From CAZECR01 sp964510495 (GTDB lineage: Bacteria > Patescibacteriota > Patescibacteriia > Magasanikbacterales > GWA2-37-8), in contig CAZECR010000032.1 of assembly GCA_964510495.1 (NCBI GenBank), positions 1 to 12,687 of the forward strand: DNA of 12,687 bases. The letters are read 5' to 3'. Within the stretch, counting starts at the first letter, position 1; every line of letters begins with the position of its first letter. The notes below the pieces were generated by a model. It was not told the origin of the DNA. It did not search any database and saw only the letters and a list, made by a program, of their open reading frames with translations. Positions 7,602-12,687 of this stretch are shown piece by piece. Both the position numbers and the translations under genes were made by a program.

Positions 7602-8258
7602 TTAGTTCAATTCTAGAAAATCAATAATTTTTGCGTCGGTCAGTCCTTCGGCAATTAAATCGGCCGCTGAATAATCGCCCTGGCTCCAGCGGGGATCAGG
7701 AACAGCAATACACGTCATACCCGCTCCTTTAGCAGCCCTAAGACCATTAACAGAATCTTCAATTACCACACAGGTACTTGGGTCTAGGCCTAATTTATTA
7801 GCAGTATACGTATAAATTGCTGGGTCTGGCTTCCCTACATAATTAACATGGTCACTTGATACGAGATGTTCAAAATACTGTTGCCACTCAAATCGCTCAA
7901 CAATCTTTTCGATGCGGTGAAGCATGGAGCCCGAAGCAATAGCGAGTCGTCCTTCACGCGTATAAATAGTTTGGATAAGCTCATGTACACCAGGCATGAC
8001 CTGCGCTTTATATTCATAGATCGCTTCGCTCGCTGCTGCTTTTTCGCCCATCAATTCTTCAACAGTTGGCAGAAGCTTATATTCCTCCTTAATCATACCG
8101 ACTGTTTCGCGCAAACTTCTGCCCGTCATTTTAGTCATGATTTCACGCGTCATGGTAATGCCATACTTTTTCAAGAAATTCATTTCGGCTTCAAACCAGT
8201 GAAACTCACTGTCTATAAGTACACCATCCATGTCAAAAATAACTGCTTGGTATTTCAT
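7602..8258 (-). CDS. HAD hydrolase, beta-phosphoglucomutase-like
   Basis: A 218-residue HAD subfamily IA protein. Motif I is FDMDGVLIDSE (8-18) with Asp9 as nucleophile and Asp11 as acid/base; motif II is the serine of ASGS (109); motif III the lysine in GKPDP (143); motif IV is VIEDSVNG with Glu167-Asp168. These exact forms are typical of beta-phosphoglucomutase and of related sugar-phosphate phosphatases, which differ only in the cap. It sits 8 bases after glmS and 10 bases before yvcK, in the sugar-phosphate part of the operon. A role in hexose- or amino-sugar-phosphate interconversion or dephosphorylation fits this context, but the substrate is not determined by the sequence. No Shine-Dalgarno. 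Confidence 0.88.
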   Translation of the reverse strand: MKYQAVIFDMDGVLIDSEFHWFEAEMNFLKKYGITMTREIMTKMTGRSLRETVGMIKEEYKLLPTVEELMGEKAAASEAIYEYKAQVMPGVHELIQTIYTREGRLAIASGSMLHRIEKIVERFEWQQYFEHLVSSDHVNYVGKPDPAIYTYTANKLGLDPSTCVVIEDSVNGLRAAKGAGMTCIAVPDPRWSQGDYSAADLIAEGLTDAKIIDFLELN

Positions 8259-8266
8259 AAAAAAGA

Positions 8267-10090
8267 TTATTCAACAGTAACGCTTTTAGCCAAATTGCGC
8301 GGCCGATCGACGTCACGTCCGAGTCCGGTGGCTGCATAATAGGCAAAGAGCTGCAAAGGAATCGTATTGATAAGGGGCTCTAATAATTCCATGGTCGCCG
8401 GAACATAGATTGCATCGTCCGCGAGTCGCTCAGCCTCAGTGTCCCCCTCGGTTGCTAAAATAATGATGGGAGCCTTGCGTGCTTTAGCTTCTTCGATATT
8501 GCTCCTCATCTTATCATAGAGCTGATTTTTGGTCATTATAGCAAAAACAGGAAAATCAGGACTGAGGAGCGCAATCGGACCGTGCTTCATTTCACCTCCG
8601 GGAAAAGCTTCGCTATGGATATACGAAATTTCTTTGAGCTTGAGTGAACCTTCGAGCGCTACTGGATAATTAATACCACGACCAAGAAAGAAAAAATCAC
8701 TATAGTTTTGATATTTAGCGGCCAGCATTTTGACTTGATCTTGTAGCTGCAGCGCCTGTTTCATTTTTTCTGGAAGTTCTAAAAGAGATTTTACTAAACG
8801 CTCACCTGTCGCAACGGTGAGGCGGCGCAACCGTCCAAATTGGATTGCATACAGCATGAGTACCGCGATCATGTTCATATAGGCTTTGGTCGACGCAACG
8901 GCAAGCTCAGGTCCTGCATGAATATACGTTCCACCATCAGTTTCACGCGCAATGGTCGAGCCAACCACATTTACAATACCACGCACAAAAGCGCCTTTAC
9001 GCTTTGCTTCTTTAATCGCCGCAATCGTGTCCGCTGTTTCGCCGGACTGCGAAATCGCAAAGACAAGCGTTCTTTCGTCGAGAATCGTATCGCGGTAACG
9101 AAATTCGCTAGCCACCTCTACTTCGGCCGGAATTCCAGCCAGGCGTTCAAAAGCGTATTTACCAACCATACCAGCATACGAAGCAGTGCCACAGGCAATA
9201 AGCACAATGCGATTAATCGAACGAATTTCTTGGTCGGTCATATTGAGCCCGCCTAAACGGGCAGTACCAATCTTAAGATCCAAACGTCCGCGCAACGCGT
9301 CTTGCAAAACAGTTGGCTGATCAAAAATTTCTTTAAGCATAAAATGATCAAAACCATTTTTCTGAGCCTGTGCTTCGTCCCAATCAATATGTTCTGGTTT
9401 TTTATAAATACGCTGATCTTCAAGCGTAAACATTTGCACACCATCCTCAGTAATCTCCGCGATTTCACCATCTTCCAAAAATAATACTTGTTGGGTATGA
9501 GCGAGCATGGGCGATGTGTCGGATGCAATATAATACTCATTTTCCCCCACTCCAATTGCTATCGGGCTCCCGAGACGAGCAGCGATCAGTTTACCCGGTT
9601 CGTTGCTATGCATGACAACGAGACCATACGTGCCACGAATTTCGTGGAGTGCTTTTTCAACCGCTTGGCGCAAATCACCTTGATAAAATAATTCAATTAA
9701 ATGAGCAATGACTTCTGTGTCTGTTTCAGATTTAAAGGTATGTCCTTTTAAAAACCGCTCCTTAAGCTCGCGATAATTTTCAATAATACCGTTATGCACC
9801 AAGACCAAGTCACCAGTACAGTCGCTATGCGGATGCGCGTTATCTTCAGTCACACCCCCATGTGTTGCCCAGCGCGTATGCGCTACACCAACGGTACCTT
9901 TAATTGGATTAATTTTTGCTTTTTCAGCTAAAGCATCAATTTTGCCAACTGAACGCAAACGAGTCAATTTCCCTTCGGATAAAATAACGACACCAGCACT
10001 GTCATAGCCGCGGTATTCAAGACGCCGAAGACCATTAATTAAAATCGGCAACACTTCTTTTTTTCCAACGTAACCGACAATACCGCACAT
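8267..10090 (-). CDS. glmS: glutamine:fructose-6-phosphate aminotransferase (isomerising)
   Basis: A 607-residue GlmS, full-length (E. coli 609). It converts fructose-6-phosphate and glutamine to glucosamine-6-phosphate and glutamate, the first step of UDP-GlcNAc and peptidoglycan precursor synthesis. The glutaminase domain begins MCGIVGYVG; Cys2 is the N-terminal nucleophile after Met removal. GYDSAG (28-33), HTRWATHG (71-78) and HNGIIENY (99-106) follow. Two SIS sugar-isomerase domains follow, with ACGTASYAG in the first, SQSGETADT after it, and the conserved end DVDRPRNLAKSVTVE (593-607). The ATG at 10090 gives the essential Cys and is certain. There is no Shine-Dalgarno and no room for the Bacillus glmS ribozyme. 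Upstream, at 10107-10151, a terminator-like hairpin precedes the gene by 17 bases, so some form of read-through or attenuation must operate, or a promoter lies very close to the start. Confidence 0.97.
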   Translation of the reverse strand: MCGIVGYVGKKEVLPILINGLRRLEYRGYDSAGVVILSEGKLTRLRSVGKIDALAEKAKINPIKGTVGVAHTRWATHGGVTEDNAHPHSDCTGDLVLVHNGIIENYRELKERFLKGHTFKSETDTEVIAHLIELFYQGDLRQAVEKALHEIRGTYGLVVMHSNEPGKLIAARLGSPIAIGVGENEYYIASDTSPMLAHTQQVLFLEDGEIAEITEDGVQMFTLEDQRIYKKPEHIDWDEAQAQKNGFDHFMLKEIFDQPTVLQDALRGRLDLKIGTARLGGLNMTDQEIRSINRIVLIACGTASYAGMVGKYAFERLAGIPAEVEVASEFRYRDTILDERTLVFAISQSGETADTIAAIKEAKRKGAFVRGIVNVVGSTIARETDGGTYIHAGPELAVASTKAYMNMIAVLMLYAIQFGRLRRLTVATGERLVKSLLELPEKMKQALQLQDQVKMLAAKYQNYSDFFFLGRGINYPVALEGSLKLKEISYIHSEAFPGGEMKHGPIALLSPDFPVFAIMTKNQLYDKMRSNIEEAKARKAPIIILATEGDTEAERLADDAIYVPATMELLEPLINTIPLQLFAYYAATGLGRDVDRPRNLAKSVTVE

Positions 10091-10106
10091 AAAAAATAAA
10101 TAGTTT

Positions 10107-10151
10107 AAAAAATTGACAGGCAGCGAGGGGTTCGTCGAACCCCTCGCTGCC
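10107..10151 (-). terminator. rho-independent terminator (or attenuator) before glmS
   Basis: A perfect inverted repeat of 16 bp per arm (10119-10134 and 10136-10151, one base in the middle), read on the minus strand as GGCAGCGAGGGGTTCG with its complement. Fourteen GC-rich pairs around a 5-base loop are followed, six bases after the stem (TGTCAA), by a run of six T (10112-10107). On the plus strand no T-run follows, so it points the same way as the genes. It lies 14 bases after the stop of the small ORF and 16 bases before glmS, the place for a terminator of the small ORF transcript or an attenuator of glmS. Confidence 0.85.
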
Positions 10152-10165
10152 CCGAGATGCGGCGG

Positions 10166-10333
10166 CTAGGCCGCCTCAGCGACGACAGCACTGACCGGTG
10201 CCGTCTGAGCAGTGCTTGTAGGCCGGTCGCTCTCTGGGAGAGCGAACACGTCGAGCGGAGTGCTCGGCTCTTCACCAATCTGCTCGAGAACTCGCCCATA
10301 CGGACTGGCATCAAGACCGGTAGACAAAGGCAT
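10166..10333 (-). CDS. small acidic protein of unknown function (55 aa), GC-rich
   Basis: I see no known family. The ORF of 55 codons starts at the ATG at 10333 because an ideal Shine-Dalgarno (AAAGGAG) lies six bases upstream; an in-frame upstream start at 10441 would run through the preceding palindrome and overlap the nucleotidyltransferase gene. The protein begins MPLSTGLDASPYGRV and ends in a Pro/Thr/Ser/Ala-rich tail (APVSAVVAEAA). It has no lysine, two arginines, and eight acidic residues, so it is acidic and likely disordered at its C-terminus. Its bases are about 61% G+C by my count, clearly above its neighbours. It has its own terminator. Alternatively the segment is a structured RNA (see hairpins at 10161-10175 and 10228-10244), and the ORF accidental; the Shine-Dalgarno and lack of stops favour coding. 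Confidence 0.6.
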   Translation of the reverse strand: MPLSTGLDASPYGRVLEQIGEEPSTPLDVFALPESDRPTSTAQTAPVSAVVAEAA

Positions 10334-10339
10334 GGCGTA

Positions 10340-10346
10340 CTCCTTT
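10340..10346 (-). promoter_or_regulatory. Shine-Dalgarno of the 55-aa ORF
   Basis: AAAGGAG on the minus strand, six bases (TACGCC) before the ATG at 10333. It decides the start of the small ORF. I found no comparably placed Shine-Dalgarno before any of the other 16 genes; the nearest cases, before the acetyltransferase (AGGAG, 14 bases away) and the methyltransferase (AGGA, 13-14 bases away), are too distant. Confidence 0.85.
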
Positions 10347-10380
10347 CGTGATAAAACGCACAACGATACTGCTGTCCCCA

Positions 10381-10412
10381 TTTCAATAATAATCAGCTGA
10401 TCATTATTGAAA
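10381..10412 (-). repeat. 16-bp-arm near-perfect palindrome between nucleotidyltransferase gene and small ORF
   Basis: The 32-base element has two arms of 16 bp (10381-10396 and 10397-10412) that are complementary at 15 of 16 positions; the centre reads CAGCTG. In minus-strand RNA the one odd position becomes a G-U pair, so the RNA is fully paired; in plus-strand RNA it would be an A-C mismatch. This favours an RNA hairpin in the direction of transcription. It starts 21 bases after the nucleotidyltransferase stop and has no T-run after it, so it is not a classical terminator. It could be a processing or stabilising 3' hairpin, or a dimeric operator for a regulator such as the TrmB-like protein at 11804-12541. 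Confidence 0.7.
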
Positions 10413-10433
10413 CAGGAGCACCACTTAAACGTA

Positions 10434-11189
10434 TTATGCATTTTTTCTTCGATCAGCCTCGGCTAATTCTTCTGGCGTATTTACTCCAAACCATTCTTCC
10501 GGCCGATCCATTGCCACAGCTTGAACAGGCTCGCCTTGCTCAATTGCCATTTCAAAGGCACGGTTTAACCCGTACTCCCCCAACCCTTCAATCTTAGACA
10601 TGGTAGGGAATAAGGCTTCATACCAAACGCGATCAACACAATAAGTTCCCGTATTAACTTCGTTAATCGAAACTTGCTCAGGGCTTATTTGTTCTTTTTC
10701 TAAAATAGCAACGCAGTTTCCTTTTTCGTCACGAATAATCCTGCCAAGACGTGTTGGATCAACAACGCGTGTTGTCAAAACAGATATTTTTGCTTTCGCC
10801 TTTTCGTGCGCTTCCATAAAATGGGTAAGTGTTTCTGGCGTATAAAAAGCACTATCGTCTCCACCCATAATAAGCACGCTATTTGTTTCTGAAGCCAAGT
10901 TCTGCACCCCCAAAAATGCCGCGTGAGCAGTGCCGAGCTGCTCCGCCTGATAGACAAACCGCACTTGATTGTTAAAAAATTCCCGCACCTTTTCATGTGC
11001 AAAACCAACGACGAGACAAATTTGTTCGGGACTAAAGCCCAGCTCCTTAAGCGTCGCAACCGTATACGAAACAATTGGCTTTCCTCCAATTAAAGACATG
11101 ACTTTTGGCGTATCAATGCAGCCGAGGCGTTTGCCTTGGCCGGCTGCAAGAACAACAACTCCCCACGCAGTAAGGTTATTTAGTGACAT
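10434..11189 (-). CDS. nucleotidyltransferase, GlmU N-terminal-like
   Basis: A 251-residue sugar-1-phosphate nucleotidyltransferase. I chose the ATG at 11189, since the longer reading at 11198 relies on a TTG. Motifs are VLAAGQGKRLG (13-23) with Lys29 of TPKV, QAEQLGTAHA (81-90), MGGDDS (108-113) with the metal aspartate, LGRIIRDEKG (148-157), NEVNTGTY (176-183) and GVNTPEEL (235-242, second metal ligand Asn237). QAEQLGTAHA and the GRI...EVNTGTY order are closest to the uridyltransferase half of GlmU, so UTP and GlcNAc-1-phosphate are likely substrates; other sugar phosphates remain possible. The left-handed beta-helix acetyltransferase half of GlmU is missing. It overlaps the HAD gene by 14 bases, so their translation is coupled. 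It is followed by the palindrome at 10381-10412. Confidence 0.88.
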   Translation of the reverse strand: MSLNNLTAWGVVVLAAGQGKRLGCIDTPKVMSLIGGKPIVSYTVATLKELGFSPEQICLVVGFAHEKVREFFNNQVRFVYQAEQLGTAHAAFLGVQNLASETNSVLIMGGDDSAFYTPETLTHFMEAHEKAKAKISVLTTRVVDPTRLGRIIRDEKGNCVAILEKEQISPEQVSINEVNTGTYCVDRVWYEALFPTMSKIEGLGEYGLNRAFEMAIEQGEPVQAVAMDRPEEWFGVNTPEELAEADRRKNA

Positions 11190-11802
11190 ATTCAGCAATT
11201 TCTAATAAAGAAGCAAAGTATGGCAGCGAACTTGCCTCATATTCTGCCAAAGGAATTCTTGGCGAAACTTTTAAAACCGCGTTGACCGAGGGAAACGTTT
11301 CCACGATATTTTTAGTTTCGGTAACTTTATCATTAATAAACCAGAACTTCGCCAATGGTTCTGCGCTCAGGAGTTCACGCATTACCTGCTCTTTAGACGC
11401 GTCAACCATAAAAAGTCTCTCAAAATATTCCGCGACCCCAGAAGCCTTAACTTTTAATTCTTGGAACGACGGGTCTCCCAGACTCAGCAATACCAGTGGC
11501 TCATTAATTTTTTTAAGGATTTTCAAAAACGATTCAGCTTCTTCGTCGAGAAAATTTTTTAAATCTTGAGTTGTTGCTGCAAGCGCTTCTAAAACGACTT
11601 GTTTATCAAAGCGACGTTTAACAAGCATTTCAGCGTGACGCTCATCAGAATAGGTAAAGAGCCCGTCAACACTGTTGCGCGCTTCCTGATAGGTTATATC
11701 ATAAATCGCTTCGCTCACCCCTACCGCCAAAAGAGCAGCCTTTCGGGCCTGCTTGAATTTCTCAGTTTTAAAAAGGGTGTCATCAAAATCGATAACGAAC
11801 AT
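11176..11802 (-). CDS. HAD-superfamily hydrolase
   Basis: A 208-residue HAD-like protein. Motif I is IDFDDTLFKT (4-13) with Asp5 and Asp7; motif II is the serine of LSLGD (107); motif III is a lysine near 137 (ASKEQV); motif IV is IND (156-158), where Asn-Asp replaces the usual Gly-Asp or Asp-Asp. A mostly helical cap spans about residues 14-98. It is divergent, and I cannot name a subfamily or substrate; it is not closely similar to the two other HAD proteins in the window. It begins 1 base after the TrmB-like gene's stop and overlaps the nucleotidyltransferase by 14 bases, so these three are transcribed and probably translated together, which hints at a phosphosugar substrate. Confidence 0.85.
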   Translation of the reverse strand: MFVIDFDDTLFKTEKFKQARKAALLAVGVSEAIYDITYQEARNSVDGLFTYSDERHAEMLVKRRFDKQVVLEALAATTQDLKNFLDEEAESFLKILKKINEPLVLLSLGDPSFQELKVKASGVAEYFERLFMVDASKEQVMRELLSAEPLAKFWFINDKVTETKNIVETFPSVNAVLKVSPRIPLAEYEASSLPYFASLLEIAEYVTK

Positions 11803-11803
11803 A

Positions 11804-12541
11804 CTAAGCTAATTTTTCCCAAAGTTCATCAAAAATAATTTTTTGTGTTTCAAAAACACCTTCGTTTTCAATCACGACACCAATCAGCTCGCCATGAGTG
11901 TTCAGTGAAATGGAGGCGACTTTACCTGGGTAGATAATAATATATGTAGGGGTTGCACTTTCGCGCTTGAGCCAACGGCGTTCATCGAGCCCGCGGAGTT
12001 CTCCGCCCAGGCCAAGCGCAATCGCTTTGACCCCAATCCCTTTAGCCACACGCACGTCGCTAAACGTTTCAAATCCGCGATAGAGTTCTTCACGAATAGG
12101 CGCCGTTGAATAAATTCGATATAACGATTCTCCGCGCGCCTCGCAGACAGCGAGAACATCTTCTAAAATAGTATGAATTTCAGATTGAGCATAGTAACGG
12201 GCCACCGGACGCTCCGAACCCTTATCGTGCAAGGATTTGAGCTCCGGAATGAAATCATACACCCTGACAGCCGTTTCTTTCAAATCAGCGATTTGGTTTT
12301 GGACCATGCCTGCTAGTTTGTCCGGATCTTCAGCTACAAAGTACTGTTTGGCATCTTTCTCGTAGAAGTCTACTAAACCTTGTTCCTGGAGCCATTTTAG
12401 CCCCTCATAGACACTACCGCGATTCATCTGGCTTGTTTCCGCCAATTTACGAACTGAAGAAGGGCCGAGCCTAAGTAATGTTAGGTAAACGGTGGTTATC
12501 TTGTCAGAAAATCCTAATTTTTTAAGTATTTCAATATCCAT
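11804..12541 (-). CDS. TrmB-family winged-helix transcription regulator
   Basis: A 245-residue DNA-binding regulator. Residues about 1-70 form a winged helix-turn-helix: MDIEILKKLGFSDKITTVYL, then recognition region SSVRKLAETSQMNRGSVYEGL, then the wing LQEQGLVDFYEKDAKQYFVAE. Residues 75-100 look like a helical linker that can pair into a dimer, and the C-terminal half matches the ligand/effector-type domain of TrmB-like proteins. In archaea TrmB proteins respond to sugars and control sugar uptake and glycolysis or gluconeogenesis genes; the same family is common in Patescibacteria. As the first gene of a co-oriented run containing amino-sugar and citrate/malate genes, it is a natural candidate to regulate them. 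A sigma70-type promoter lies just upstream. The effector cannot be told from sequence. Confidence 0.88.
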   Translation of the reverse strand: MDIEILKKLGFSDKITTVYLTLLRLGPSSVRKLAETSQMNRGSVYEGLKWLQEQGLVDFYEKDAKQYFVAEDPDKLAGMVQNQIADLKETAVRVYDFIPELKSLHDKGSERPVARYYAQSEIHTILEDVLAVCEARGESLYRIYSTAPIREELYRGFETFSDVRVAKGIGVKAIALGLGGELRGLDERRWLKRESATPTYIIIYPGKVASISLNTHGELIGVVIENEGVFETQKIIFDELWEKLA

Positions 12542-12550
12542 AATTTTGGC

Positions 12551-12566
12551 TTATTATAGATAATAA
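12551..12566. repeat. inverted repeat over the trmB-like -10 region
   Basis: TTATTA and TAATAA separated by four bases (plus-strand 12551-12566) cover the -10 element of the promoter before the TrmB-like gene. Position and symmetry suggest an autoregulatory operator, although AT-rich sequence gives such repeats by chance. Confidence 0.35.
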
Positions 12567-12587
12567 CACACCTAAAAAAGGCGTCAA
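12560..12587 (-). promoter_or_regulatory. sigma70-type promoter of the operon head
   Basis: On the minus strand TTGACG (12587-12582) is followed, after 16 bases, by TATTAT (12565-12560). Transcription would start near 12553, about 12 bases before the ATG at 12541. This gives an almost leaderless transcript, in line with the absence of a Shine-Dalgarno. Confidence 0.6.
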
Positions 12588-12687
12588 GTTTTTAATGACA
12601 GTTTATGATATTTTTAAAAGTTAAATATTATCGATGTTGAAAATACTTATAATTACTGCTACTATTATAAAAAATAGGACTTCTAAC
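12588..12687. other. AT-rich intergenic sequence, no gene seen
   Basis: About 100 bases upstream of the operon head promoter, very AT-rich, with no ORF and no RNA gene that I can support. It contains a possible plus-strand promoter (listed separately), so a gene may begin beyond the right edge. Confidence 0.5.
12637..12665 (+). promoter_or_regulatory. possible divergent sigma70-type promoter
   Basis: TTGAAA (12637-12642), a 17-base spacer, and TACTAT (12660-12665) on the plus strand form a reasonable promoter pointing out of the window. The sequence is AT-rich, so chance matches are likely, and the target gene is not visible. Confidence 0.3.

Noticed and set aside
7866..8339. 157-codon plus-strand reading frame ending ...KLRGRSTSRPSPVAA
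   Set aside because: It is the antisense of the HAD gene and the glmS 3' end, with no start signal or family; the tail is simply the complement of conserved glmS codons.
8840..9256. 138-codon plus-strand frame inside glmS
   Set aside because: Antisense shadow of a full-length, conserved gene, with no initiation signal.
10113..10118. Perfect TTGACA on the plus strand
   Set aside because: No -10 box follows at 16-18 bases (GC-rich hairpin sequence there) and no plus-strand gene lies downstream.
10105..10386. 93-codon minus-strand frame rich in Arg and Ser across the GC-rich region
   Set aside because: It runs through the terminator and overlaps the small ORF in another frame; its start lacks a Shine-Dalgarno. 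An arginine-rich frame is expected from out-of-frame GC-rich sequence.
1..12687. tRNA, rRNA, CRISPR arrays, transposases, phage or attachment sites
   Set aside because: I looked on both strands and saw no repeat-spacer pattern, no cloverleaf with a CCA end or T-loop, and no recombinase or transposase motif.

Overview
The window looks like part of a small, tightly packed bacterial genome of moderate GC. A Patescibacteria/CPR-type organism is my best guess, but this is an inference: there is no rRNA or ribosomal protein gene to test it. Supporting signs are the back-to-back genes with gaps of 1-24 bases, near-absence of Shine-Dalgarno (SD) sequences, short 5' leaders, a TrmB-type regulator, and no TGA stop in any of 16 complete genes. 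All 17 genes lie on the minus strand, so transcription runs from high to low coordinates and the text follows that order.

Upstream block (12,541 to 10,434): a TrmB-like winged-helix regulator behind a recognisable sigma70-type promoter, then a HAD-type hydrolase and a GlmU-like nucleotidyltransferase, spaced 1 base apart or overlapping. Next comes a 343-base interval (10,091-10,433) holding a 16-bp near-perfect palindrome, one small GC-rich ORF (55 codons) with the only textbook SD in the window, and a strong hairpin terminator just before glmS.

Central block (10,090 to 6,246): glmS (glutamine:fructose-6-phosphate amidotransferase), a beta-phosphoglucomutase-like HAD protein, yvcK/glmR (UDP-GlcNAc-sensing factor known to stimulate GlmS and to be needed for gluconeogenic growth in Bacillus), and a GNAT acetyltransferase. 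With the GlmU-like enzyme upstream, this is an amino-sugar/UDP-GlcNAc supply module.

Downstream block (6,242 to 1): ccsB, a four-helix membrane protein, ccsA and ccl. The three soluble proteins together correspond, piece by piece and in the same order, to the domains of ATP-citrate lyase: ATP-grasp plus citrate-binding subunit, phospho-histidine CoA-ligase subunit and citryl-CoA lyase. They should split citrate to acetyl-CoA and oxaloacetate with ATP. After them come a second HAD protein, an RlmI/K-like methyltransferase, a one-helix membrane protein, an RluA-type pseudouridine synthase and the start of a malic enzyme that runs off the window edge.

Taken together, the cluster joins citrate/malate (C4-C6 acid) metabolism to UDP-GlcNAc production, with a TrmB-family regulator at the head. 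The most interesting points are the fully split citrate-cleaving enzyme with a membrane protein wedged inside it, the glmS-glmR pairing in the same operon, and the odd GC-rich small gene between two RNA hairpins.
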